DNA from: Ilumatobacteraceae bacterium
GTDB lineage: Bacteria > Actinomycetota > Acidimicrobiia > Acidimicrobiales > Ilumatobacteraceae
DNA: 36,442 nucleotides
NCBI GenBank assembly: GCA_013213745.1
Contig: JABSQH010000039.1
Location: 1 to 36,442, forward strand
Direction: 5' to 3'
Under the pieces are notes generated by a model, which ran no database searches, had not been told where the DNA came from, and saw nothing but the letters and a program-made list of their open reading frames with translations. The position numbers and the translations under genes are program-made. Shown piece by piece: positions 17,852 through 25,002 of the stretch. The stretch's first letter is position 1; every line of letters starts with the position of its first letter.

Positions 17852-17882
17852 CGAGGCGGATGTTAGGGCGCGGCACAAGGAG

Positions 17883-19157
17883 ATGGGAGAGCGGACGCGG
17901 TACTGTCCCAGCGCGATCTACGACCCACACGATCCGGCCTTCCTCGACGAGGCGAGCACCCGCCGCGACCTCGCGGCGACCTTGGGTCGATGTGTCGGGT
18001 GCGAGCGATGCGTCGACTACTGCGCGGTCTTCCCGGGGTTGTTTGTTCTCCTCGAGCGCGTTGCCGACCGCGATCCGGAACGGATGACCCCTGCGCAACA
18101 AGACGACCTGGTCGATGAGTGTCATCAGTGTCGGCGCTGTGTGGAGGCGTGCATCGAGGGTTCTGACGACGATGCTGCTTCGGTCGACCTCCCGCGGATG
18201 ATCGTTCGGTCGATGGCGATGCGTCTCGAGCACGGCCATGTTTCGGTCGGTTACCGCAGAGCGACGCGGACCCTCAGTCGGCGCCACGCCGTGGCGCGTC
18301 TCCCCGCCGGTGCACCGGGTTCGTGGCGTCGGCGGTGGGGGCAGTTGGCCACGGGAATCTCTGCGCATCGCCGGCTCCCAGAGCGGGTGGGGAGTCCGGT
18401 CCGTGGTGCGTCTGCGCCGTCGGCCGCTCGCACCGGCGAGGCTGCGGGCGTCGTGGTGCTGACGTGCAACGAGGGGCAACCGATCGCCGACGCCGTGATC
18501 GACCTGCTGACCCGGGCTGGGGTGCGATGTCAGGACTCCGGACTCGAGTGTTGCGGCGCCGCGACGCTGTACGGCGGCGACGTCGCACGGTTCGCCGATG
18601 TCGCATCGAACGTGGTTGCCCGCCTGTCGGCGCACGTGCGCGACGGATGCGACGTGGTGGTTGCCGAATCGTCGTGTGCAGCGGTGCTTCGGGAGTACCT
18701 CGTCGATCACGTCGATCGGCACCAGCGCGACGACGCCGAACTGGTCGCATCGGCGGTCTACGACGTCCTCGACTACCTCGATGCACTCGACGGGTCGCCG
18801 ACACTCTTCGACAGCGCAATCGCGCCGCATCACGTCATCGTGCAACGCGCCGCGCGGGCCGGAGCGGACGACGCCACGATTCGTCTGCTCGCGCGAGCTG
18901 GCGCAACGGTGCATGCGGTCGACCAGCCCGTCGGTGCCGCTGGTGCTTGGCGGTTGCGGGCGACGAATGACGAGCGCGTCGAGGGGCTCGATCGGGCACT
19001 GGCCGACGAGATGGCGTTGGCGCTGACAGCGCATCCCGATGCCGATCTGGTCGCCGAATCGTCGTTGGCGGCACTGGCCATCGAGGAACGACTCGGGCGG
19101 CCAGCAGAACACGTGCTGTGCTGGCTGGCCCGGCACGCCCGCCCGCCGAAATTGTGA
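17883..19157 (+). CDS. GlpC-like dicluster 4Fe-4S protein
   Basis: A 424-residue iron-sulfur protein with two complete ferredoxin-type motifs: CVGCERCVDYC (C37, C40, C43, C47) and CHQCRRCVEAC (C80, C83, C86, C90). A C-terminal part follows with one cysteine-rich CCG-type segment (GLECCGAATLYGGD) and SSCAAV. In GlpC and heterodisulfide reductase-like proteins this layout moves electrons from a flavoprotein to the quinone pool. Being divergent from glpD by about 30 bases, it may be the electron partner of GlpD or of the AGPS-like oxidase. The ATG at 17883 has AAGGAG directly in front with no spacer, so the true start may be an upstream GTG. Confidence 0.75.
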   Translation: MGERTRYCPSAIYDPHDPAFLDEASTRRDLAATLGRCVGCERCVDYCAVFPGLFVLLERVADRDPERMTPAQQDDLVDECHQCRRCVEACIEGSDDDAASVDLPRMIVRSMAMRLEHGHVSVGYRRATRTLSRRHAVARLPAGAPGSWRRRWGQLATGISAHRRLPERVGSPVRGASAPSAARTGEAAGVVVLTCNEGQPIADAVIDLLTRAGVRCQDSGLECCGAATLYGGDVARFADVASNVVARLSAHVRDGCDVVVAESSCAAVLREYLVDHVDRHQRDDAELVASAVYDVLDYLDALDGSPTLFDSAIAPHHVIVQRAARAGADDATIRLLARAGATVHAVDQPVGAAGAWRLRATNDERVEGLDRALADEMALALTAHPDADLVAESSLAALAIEERLGRPAEHVLCWLARHARPPKL

Positions 19158-19197
19158 CGATTTCGTGCGAAATTCGCCCGTTCCGCTCAGAATTTCG
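19147..19197. repeat. Cluster of four CGAAAT/ATTTCG half-sites upstream of whiB
   Basis: CGAAAT (19147-19152), ATTTCG (19160-19165), CGAAAT (19168-19173) and ATTTCG (19192-19197) alternate within 51 bases. The middle pair forms the perfect palindrome ATTTCG-TG-CGAAAT. They start in the last codons of the Fe-S gene and extend into the whiB leader. They could be operators or a terminator hairpin for the Fe-S gene; there is no T-tract. Confidence 0.45.
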
Positions 19198-19274
19198 GGT
19201 TGCGGAATTGGCTCTGGCGCTTCCTGACCAGGGGAATTAGTCTCTGTCCCTCGAAGAATTTGGGGGTGAATCGA

Positions 19275-19520
19275 GTGTCGGTACAGGAGATGAAGTGGTG
19301 GGATCTCGGGGCGTGCCGCGGGTTGGACGCTGCGATCTTCTACCCGGACGATGAAGACGAGGCACAGGTTGCCAAGTCGGTGTGTGAGGGCTGCTCGGTG
19401 CAGAGCGCCTGTCTCGAACACGCATTGGAACGCCGCGAGAGAGCCGGCGTGTGGGGTGGTGCCACCGAACGCGACCGTCGTCGCATCATCCGTCGCCGGC
19501 GGCGCATCGCGTCGGCCTGA
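19275..19520 (+). CDS. whiB: WhiB-family iron-sulfur transcription factor
   Basis: An 81-residue actinobacterial regulator that binds a 4Fe-4S cluster and acts with the sigma factor. The four cluster cysteines are C14 (LGACRG), C37 and C40 (CEGC) and C46 (SACLEHA). The turn GVWGG (58-62) and a basic tail RRRIIRRRRR (DNA contact) complete the family pattern. The GTG at 19275 follows GGGGG at nine bases; a GTG at 19266 and an ATG at 19290 are alternatives. The leader carries clustered palindromic half-sites, so transcription is probably controlled there. Which WhiB subclass it belongs to is not clear from this length alone. Confidence 0.9.
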   Translation: MSVQEMKWWDLGACRGLDAAIFYPDDEDEAQVAKSVCEGCSVQSACLEHALERRERAGVWGGATERDRRRIIRRRRRIASA

Positions 19521-19565
19521 ATTCCTGCGTCTCGGCGCGCCCGCCACTCTGGCAGCATCGCTCAG

Positions 19566-20603
19566 ATGACCACCAACTTCCGCGGCTGGACCGCGTTGAT
19601 CACCGACGCGCTCGCCGGCCGCGACCTCGACGAGTCCGACGCCGCCGCGGCAATGGCCACGATCCTCGACGGCGACGCCACGCCGGCGCAGATCGCCGGA
19701 TTTCTCGTGGCGATGAAGAGCAAAGGCGTGGTCGCCACCGAGCTGGTCGGCATGCTCGATGCAGCATTGGCCGCCTCACCGGTCGTTCCCTTGAGCGACG
19801 ACGAGCGAAGTCGAGCGATCGACGTCGTCGGCACCGGCGGCGACGGCTCCCACTCGATCAACGTGTCGACGATGGCTGCGTTGGTCGCAGCCGGTGCGGG
19901 TGTTCCCATCTGTAAGCACGGCAATCGCTCGGCGTCGTCGAAGTGTGGCACCGCCGACGTGCTGGAGACGCTGGGGTTGAACATCGAACTACGACCAGAG
20001 CAGGTTGCTGCGTCGGTTCGCGAGGCTGGCTTCGGCTTCTGCTTCGCCCCGGCGTTTCACCCAGCGTTCCGTCATGCGGGTCCGCCGCGGCGCGAGCTCG
20101 GCATCCCGACCGCATTCAACCTGATCGGACCAATGGCCAACCCCGGTCGCGTGCAGCGCCAAGTGATCGGTGTCGCCGATCCGGGTGTCGCCCGTTCGAT
20201 GCTGGAAGCACTCGCCGAACGAGGTCTGCGTTCGGCATGGATCGTGCACGGATCGGGCCTCGACGAGATCACGACGACCGGTCCAACCGAGGTGCTGTCG
20301 TTGCACGCGGGAACGATCACCGCGTTCACCATCGAGCCAGCGGCGCTCGGTATTCCGTTGGTCACTGCCGATCAGCTGCGCGGCGGGGACCGGGAGGAGA
20401 ACGCCGAGGTGGTTCGCCGAGTCCTCGGTGGTGAACACGGTCCGCATCGCGACGTGGTCGTGCTCAACGCAGCAGCGGCGTTGGTGGTCGCTGGGGTCGC
20501 CGAGGATCTTCCCGAAGCGATGACATCTGCGGCGGCGGCGATCGACGACGGCCGTGCTCTGCACACGCTCGACGCCGCCGTGCGGGTCTCGCACCGGGCG
20601 TGA
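19566..20603 (+). CDS. trpD: Anthranilate phosphoribosyltransferase
   Basis: Transfers phosphoribose from PRPP to anthranilate in tryptophan synthesis. The 345-residue protein shows the glycine loop GTGGD (89-93), the NVST segment (99-102) and KHGNRS (117-122) that bind PRPP and anthranilate, and the typical GPMANP and HG.GLDE motifs. No other trp genes are near. It is followed after seven bases by the homoserine kinase gene, an unusual partner that suggests one transcript for two amino-acid pathways. The length is normal and no defect is visible. Confidence 0.93.
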   Translation: MTTNFRGWTALITDALAGRDLDESDAAAAMATILDGDATPAQIAGFLVAMKSKGVVATELVGMLDAALAASPVVPLSDDERSRAIDVVGTGGDGSHSINVSTMAALVAAGAGVPICKHGNRSASSKCGTADVLETLGLNIELRPEQVAASVREAGFGFCFAPAFHPAFRHAGPPRRELGIPTAFNLIGPMANPGRVQRQVIGVADPGVARSMLEALAERGLRSAWIVHGSGLDEITTTGPTEVLSLHAGTITAFTIEPAALGIPLVTADQLRGGDREENAEVVRRVLGGEHGPHRDVVVLNAAAALVVAGVAEDLPEAMTSAAAAIDDGRALHTLDAAVRVSHRA

Positions 20604-20610
20604 CGAGGAC

Positions 20611-21444
20611 GTGACCACGGCGCACGTCCCCGCCTCGACCGCCAACCTCGGCGCCGGCTTCGACGTGCTGGGTATGGCATTGGGGTTGCGCCTCGCGGTC
20701 GGTGACGGTGAGCCACCGACGCGCGGTCAGATGCTCGACGAGCACCATCCAGCGAGCGTGGCGTTCGCTCGTGCCGGCGGCGACGACCGACCACTGTGGA
20801 TTCGCAGCCCGATTCCGATGGGTCGCGGCCTCGGATTCAGCGGCGCAGCCCGGGTCGCCGGCGCTGCACTCGCGACCGCAATCGAACATCGCCGGCTCGA
20901 CGACGATGGGCGCCGCTCCCTGCTCACGATCGCGGCCGAGCTCGAGGCGCACGGAGACAACGCTGCGGCGTCTGCCTTCGGTGGTGTGACCGCATGGGTG
21001 GCTGGTCAGGCGGTGTCACTACCGCTCGGGTCGCGCCTTGGCAGCGCAGAGATCGTCGCCTGGATTCCGCGGTCGACCACATCGACTGCGCGTTCCAGGG
21101 CGACGCTCGATCCGCAGATCGACCGCCAGGCGGCGACCGCCAACCTCGGTGCAGTCGCCCAGTTCGTCGTCGCGCTCGCCGATGACGACCCTGACCTCCT
21201 GGCTGGGGCGACGGAGGACCACATGCATCAGCGCGCCCGTTTCGCCGCGCAGCCCGCCGGCCTGCACGCGCTGAGCGTCGGGATCGATGCCGGCGCGTGG
21301 TGCGGATGGTTGTCCGGGAGTGGACCGACCGTGGCGCTGTGGGTCGACCCGGCACGGACCGAGGCGGTGCTTGCAGCGCTGCCGGCAGGCGGTGCTGCCC
21401 GCCGGCTCACGATCGATACGGCAGGCGTCGAGATCGAGGGCTGA
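20611..21444 (+). CDS. thrB: Homoserine kinase (GHMP family)
   Basis: Phosphorylates homoserine on the way to threonine. The 277-residue protein opens TTAHVPASTANLGAGFDVLG, the classic homoserine-kinase N-terminus, and has the GHMP ATP loop as PMGRGLGFSGAA (usually P-x-RGLGSSAAA) and a C-terminal GSGPTVALW. The Ser of the ATP loop is shifted (GFSGAA), a mild variation. The GTG start lies just after GAGG, with short spacing, seven bases downstream of trpD. Other threonine genes are absent from the window. Confidence 0.85.
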   Translation: MTTAHVPASTANLGAGFDVLGMALGLRLAVGDGEPPTRGQMLDEHHPASVAFARAGGDDRPLWIRSPIPMGRGLGFSGAARVAGAALATAIEHRRLDDDGRRSLLTIAAELEAHGDNAAASAFGGVTAWVAGQAVSLPLGSRLGSAEIVAWIPRSTTSTARSRATLDPQIDRQAATANLGAVAQFVVALADDDPDLLAGATEDHMHQRARFAAQPAGLHALSVGIDAGAWCGWLSGSGPTVALWVDPARTEAVLAALPAGGAARRLTIDTAGVEIEG

Positions 21445-21626
21445 TTGCGCCAGCCCGCTGGCGCGCGACGAGATTGGCAGTTGCGTACTCCACCGTGCGC
21501 AGACCATCGGCAGTCGACCCGCTGGCCCCACTCGGTGCGCACGAACACCAGGTAGGTCAGCGCTAGCAGGACCAGTGCAACGACACACGTGATCACGTAC
21601 CGGCGTTCGTGGCGTTCGTTGCGCAT
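21407..21626 (-). pseudogene. Truncated, frameshifted membrane-protein remnant (PAP2 phosphatase-like N-terminus)
   Basis: From an ATG at 21626 the minus strand encodes RRYVITCVVALVLLALTYL followed by VFVRTEWGQRVD, a one-helix start typical of actinobacterial PAP2-type lipid phosphatases. At about 21512 a one-base frameshift would be needed to continue as ADGLRTVEYATANLVARQR, and that frame then stops at 21407 inside the end of thrB. The rest of the enzyme is absent. It is probably a remnant; alternatively the unshifted frame is a short single-helix membrane protein. The family assignment is tentative. Confidence 0.4.
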
Positions 21627-21658
21627 CGTCGGCGCGAGCGCAGCCACCTCGTGGTTGT

Positions 21659-23326
21659 TCAGGCGGCCAGGAGCTGAGGATGGTCGAGCGGAAATCGCCA
21701 CTCGCCGTGGCAGGTGACGTGCAGTGTCGCATCGTGGCGCTCGATGAACCGTGCGAGACACAGGGCCTCGTCGATCAGGTTCCGCGGGAGCGGTTGATCG
21801 AGGGGTGACGCAGCAGCGGCTGCAACGGGCAGGGCTCTTCCGACCGTGTCCTGCACCGTGACGTCGATCAGCCGGGCGTCGTCGATGTGCCATGTCACGT
21901 CGCCGCGGCGAACGTCCACACGACCAGCGGCACGGAGCGCGTCGACCTGTCGATGCCGTTTGAGTGCGGTCAGCAACGCCTCGAGACGATCGCGTGCGAG
22001 CGCAGCTTCCTCGAACCGCCGCTCGGCGGCGAGCTGCATCATGCGCGCCCGCAGGGCGGCCTCGACCGTGGTCGTGTGGCCGCAGAGGGTGCGGGCCGCA
22101 ACGTCGACTGCCTGGGAGTATTCGGCAGGCGACGCCGTACCGGCGCACGGACACATCGCCACGCCGAGCTGCGCAGCGGTGCACTCTGCGGCTCCGGGTG
22201 CTGGCTCGTGGTGACGGCCCAGGCGGGCCGAGCAGCGGCGGAGGGGGACGACGCTCTGCACCGCTTCGACCACGAGACGCGCCGCTGTTCGCGACGGGAG
22301 CGGTCCGAGGTGCAGGCCTGACCGCGACGGGTTCTTGACGATTGCCAGTCGGGGCCATGCGCTGTCGATGTCGAGGCGGACATAGCAGTACTTGTCGGCG
22401 CGTGTACCAGCGCGGTTGTAGCGCGGGAGGAGTGTGGCGATGAGTCGATGCTCGACCACCTCGGCGCTCAAGGAATCGGGGAGCTCGATGTGCCGCACTG
22501 ACTGGGCCTCGCGCAGCATCGGCCCGATCTTGCGGCGGTCGTCGCTGCCGAAGTAGCTCCTGACCCGTTGGCGAAGGTTGCTGGCCTTGCCCACGTAGAG
22601 CACCTTTTCATCCGCTCCCCGAAACATGTACACACCGGGGGAGCGGGGGAGGTCGGCGGTGAGCGCCAGCTTTGCTGCCTGGGGATGTCCGCCCAGCTTG
22701 CCGAGCGCAAGCAGGTCGTCGAGACCCAACACGCCCCAGCCCGCAGCGCGTTCGACGAGCAGGTGGAGCAAATCGGTGGTCGCCAAGGCGTCGTCGAGGG
22801 CGCGATGGCTCGGTTGATGATCGAGGCGCAACCGTGAGGCCAGCGTGCCGAGTTTGCAGTTCGGCACTTCATCGCGGACGAGCCGGCGGGCCAACGCCAC
22901 CGTGTCGATCGTGGTGTTGTCCAAAGCCGGACGGTCCGCGCGGCGCAGCGCGGCGCGCAGGAACCCGACGTCGAAGCTGACGTTGTGCCCGACGATCACG
23001 CTGTCGCCGACGAACTCGAGCAGAGATGGCAGGACCGACTCGATTCGTGGCGCGTTGCCCACCAACGCATCGGTGAGCCCGGTCAGCATCGTGATCTGCG
23101 GCGGAATCGCCCGGCCCGGATTGACGAGCGTCTGATACGTCCCGAGGCACTCACCGCCGCGGACTTTCACCGCGCCGACCTCGGTGATTGTGTCGCCGTT
23201 GCGATCGCCGCCCGTGGTTTCCAGGTCGATCACGCAGAACGTCACGTCGCACAACGCGGTGCCGAGTTCGTCGAAGCTTCGCTGCCCTGCGACCGTCGAG
23301 ATGGATGTGCTCGCCCCAACCGGCAT
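21659..23326 (-). CDS. DEDD (DnaQ-like) exonuclease fused to a UvrC-like GIY-YIG nuclease
   Basis: A 555-residue DNA-repair-type protein. Residues 30-190 are a DnaQ-family 3'-5' exonuclease with all acidic ligands and the histidine visible (D34 and E36 in VIDLETTG, D119 in HNVSFDVGFL, H174 and D179 in HRALDDA). Residues about 228-310 are a GIY-YIG domain (GVYMFRG, VLYVGKASNLRQR) as in UvrC and Cho, followed by a Cys-bearing stretch (CTAAQLGVAMCPC) and a UVR-like helical motif near 445-475. This fusion is known across actinobacteria, for example Mycobacterium tuberculosis Rv2191. The C-terminal UvrC RNase-H half is missing. Its promoter contains a perfect SOS-box match, so DNA damage probably induces it. 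Confidence 0.88.
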   Translation of the reverse strand: MPVGASTSISTVAGQRSFDELGTALCDVTFCVIDLETTGGDRNGDTITEVGAVKVRGGECLGTYQTLVNPGRAIPPQITMLTGLTDALVGNAPRIESVLPSLLEFVGDSVIVGHNVSFDVGFLRAALRRADRPALDNTTIDTVALARRLVRDEVPNCKLGTLASRLRLDHQPSHRALDDALATTDLLHLLVERAAGWGVLGLDDLLALGKLGGHPQAAKLALTADLPRSPGVYMFRGADEKVLYVGKASNLRQRVRSYFGSDDRRKIGPMLREAQSVRHIELPDSLSAEVVEHRLIATLLPRYNRAGTRADKYCYVRLDIDSAWPRLAIVKNPSRSGLHLGPLPSRTAARLVVEAVQSVVPLRRCSARLGRHHEPAPGAAECTAAQLGVAMCPCAGTASPAEYSQAVDVAARTLCGHTTTVEAALRARMMQLAAERRFEEAALARDRLEALLTALKRHRQVDALRAAGRVDVRRGDVTWHIDDARLIDVTVQDTVGRALPVAAAAASPLDQPLPRNLIDEALCLARFIERHDATLHVTCHGEWRFPLDHPQLLAA

Positions 23327-23333
23327 AGGTGCG

Positions 23334-23363
23334 ATGCCATCACGAACATGTGTTTGTTGTCAA
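23334..23363 (-). promoter_or_regulatory. Leaderless promoter of the exonuclease/GIY-YIG gene
   Basis: On the minus strand a perfect -35 TTGACA (23358-23363) is 18 bases from TGGCAT (23334-23339), and the ATG begins seven bases later. The message would start at or beside the start codon. The SOS box lies exactly between the two hexamers. Confidence 0.6.
23343..23356. promoter_or_regulatory. SOS box (LexA operator)
   Basis: CGAACATGTGTTTG matches the Bacillus/mycobacterial LexA consensus CGAACRNRYGTTYG at every position. It lies 16 bases upstream of the exonuclease/GIY-YIG start, inside the promoter spacer, where a bound repressor would exclude RNA polymerase. No lexA gene is in the window, so regulation is inferred from the site alone. 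Confidence 0.7.
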
Positions 23364-23412
23364 GCTCCGTGTCGAACGTCTGCACCTTCGGGCCCCGCAG
23401 TCCGTCACCCAT

Positions 23413-23418
23413 TAGGGT
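23413..23418 (+). promoter_or_regulatory. -10 box of the NYN-domain gene
   Basis: TAGGGT is followed by six bases and then the GTG start, the leaderless layout. It is divergent from the SOS-box promoter with about 100 bases between the two genes, so LexA might also touch this gene, although its box is about 60 bases upstream of the -10. Confidence 0.4.
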
Positions 23419-23424
23419 TCGATC

Positions 23425-24681
23425 GTGTCTCGCCGCGAGCCGCCGTCGGGGGAGATGTCGCCCGACGGTCCGTCCACCACGATCGAGCATCGCTCGCTGC
23501 GCTCGGCGATCGAGTTCGCAGTGGCGATCGTGCGCGAGGCGAGCAAGCAACGGACCCGTATTGATCACCCCGCCGAGCTCGATCGATTCGTTACCGCGCA
23601 GCGCATCCCGAATGGCGCCCTCGGTCGATTGCGACGGGCGATCGAAGCCGACGCAACGTTTCGGGCGCGGCTGTCGGCGGGAGCGATTCCTGAGCTGGTC
23701 GATGAGATCGGCCGCTTGTGGTTGGCGGCCGAGCCGGGTTGGCAGGAACAGGCGGCCAAGCTCCAGCGGGCAACAGCCGAGCGTGTCGTCGACGATTCGT
23801 TGCGCGCCCAGCTGCAACGTGCAGAACGACAGCGCGATGCGGCCGAGCGGGCGGCAGCTCGATTGCGCGCCGAAGCGATCGCCGCACGCGCCGCACTCGA
23901 CGACGCGATGGCCGATGTCGCTCTTGCCCGCCGCGCTGCGGCCGAGGCGCAGCGCACGCTGGCCGAGTACGACGATCAGCGACAAACGGCGCAGCGTGGA
24001 GAACGACATGCCCTCGATCGCGAGCGTGCCGCGCTGGAGCGACTCTCAGCACTCGAACAGACCCCGCCCGTCGATGACATCGGTACGGCACGGTCGCTTG
24101 GGCCACCGGGCGTCGAGCCGGCTGCGGTCGAGGAGATCACCGAGCGGCTCGCGACTGAGATCGCCGCGCTGCGGCAGCTTGTGGAATCGGCCGCGGGGGA
24201 ATCGGAGCGAACGGTCCAGCAATCGCCCGGCGTGCAGCCGAGGCGGAAGCCGTTGCGGCTTCCCGGTGGCGTGATCTCGACGTCGGCGGAGGCAGCGGAG
24301 TTTCTATTGCGATCGGGGGCACTGGTGCTCGTCGACGGGTACAACGTGGCCAAGCACGGATGGCCGGACGTGTCGCTCGACGATCAACGCCGCCATCTGC
24401 TCACCAGACTCGAGAATCTCGCCGCGGCCCACCACGTCGAGGTCGTCGTCGTGTTCGACGGCGCCGACGTTGTCGGCGCGCACGCCGATGCCCGCAGACG
24501 GCTGCGTGTCGTGTACTCGCCCGCCGGGGTCACCGCCGACGACGTGATCCGCGATCTGGCCGGATCTGTCGACACCGCCAGGCCGGTCGTCGTGGTGACC
24601 GACGACCGCGAGATCATCGACGACGTCCGTCAGATGGGCGCTAACCCCGTCCCCGTGAACGCCCTTCTCGCCGTCCGTTGA
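23425..24681 (+). CDS. Coiled-coil protein with C-terminal NYN (YacP-like) domain
   Basis: A 418-residue protein. Residues about 105-235 are a long Ala/Arg/Glu-rich coiled coil. Residues about 300-415 are a YacP-like NYN domain with the acidic sites seen in PIN/NYN nucleases: VLVDGYNVAKHGW, VVVVFDGADVVG and VVVVTDDREI. The family is thought to bind or cut RNA; the Bacillus relative Rae1 cuts ribosome-bound mRNA. The N-terminal part (about 20-95) is a helical domain common to actinobacterial versions. It starts the co-directional run to 29331 and has its own likely leaderless promoter. Nuclease activity is inferred from conserved acids. Confidence 0.8.
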   Translation: MSRREPPSGEMSPDGPSTTIEHRSLRSAIEFAVAIVREASKQRTRIDHPAELDRFVTAQRIPNGALGRLRRAIEADATFRARLSAGAIPELVDEIGRLWLAAEPGWQEQAAKLQRATAERVVDDSLRAQLQRAERQRDAAERAAARLRAEAIAARAALDDAMADVALARRAAAEAQRTLAEYDDQRQTAQRGERHALDRERAALERLSALEQTPPVDDIGTARSLGPPGVEPAAVEEITERLATEIAALRQLVESAAGESERTVQQSPGVQPRRKPLRLPGGVISTSAEAAEFLLRSGALVLVDGYNVAKHGWPDVSLDDQRRHLLTRLENLAAAHHVEVVVVFDGADVVGAHADARRRLRVVYSPAGVTADDVIRDLAGSVDTARPVVVVTDDREIIDDVRQMGANPVPVNALLAVR

Positions 24682-24728
24682 GCGCGCTGCGGATTGCGAT
24701 GTGACACCCCCGTGCGAGGGTGGCGACC

Positions 24729-24998
24729 ATGAGCGAACTCGACGGATTCTCCATCGACTGCGAGGGCTGCCCGGCGCTCGATTCCAGTGCATGCACCGAC
24801 TGCGTCGTCGGCCATCTCATCGCCAACGACGACGGCCCGATCGCCATGCGAGTCGCCGCACCCATCTCGCCGCGCGAGCGGGCGATCGAGTTGTTTCGCA
24901 ATGCCGGGATGCTCGACGACGAACCGCTGATGGTCGACCCCGAGGAGTTCGCATCGGCGACACGTCGCCACCCCGCAGCCCACGTGCCCGTACGCTGA
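24729..24998 (+). CDS. Small conserved protein with paired CxxC motifs
   Basis: An 89-residue protein with four cysteines arranged CEGC (11-14) and CTDC (22-25), a layout fit for a zinc or iron site, then a helix with ERAIELFRNAGML. A GAGGG site eight bases before the ATG supports translation. It sits between the NYN gene and queG, and its last codons hold the queG -10 box. I do not recognise a named family; similar short proteins appear near actinobacterial queG-type genes only as far as I recall. A metal-binding helper role is possible but unproven. Confidence 0.65.
   Translation: MSELDGFSIDCEGCPALDSSACTDCVVGHLIANDDGPIAMRVAAPISPRERAIELFRNAGMLDDEPLMVDPEEFASATRRHPAAHVPVR
24991..24996 (+). 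promoter_or_regulatory. -10 box for queG inside the preceding gene
   Basis: TACGCT is followed by six bases and the GTG start of queG, and it lies within the last codons of the small Cys protein. It would give queG a leaderless transcript independent of the upstream genes. Confidence 0.4.
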
Positions 24999-25002
24999 GC
25001 AG

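Noticed and set aside
17349-17882. N-terminal extension of the GlpC-like Fe-S protein
   Set aside because: It lies opposite glpD, is Arg/Ser-rich and lacks any family features; the Fe-S protein begins around 17883.
22985-24274. Plus-strand frame of 429 codons across the nuclease promoter
   Set aside because: It crosses the SOS promoter and is out of frame with the NYN gene; composition is shadow-like.
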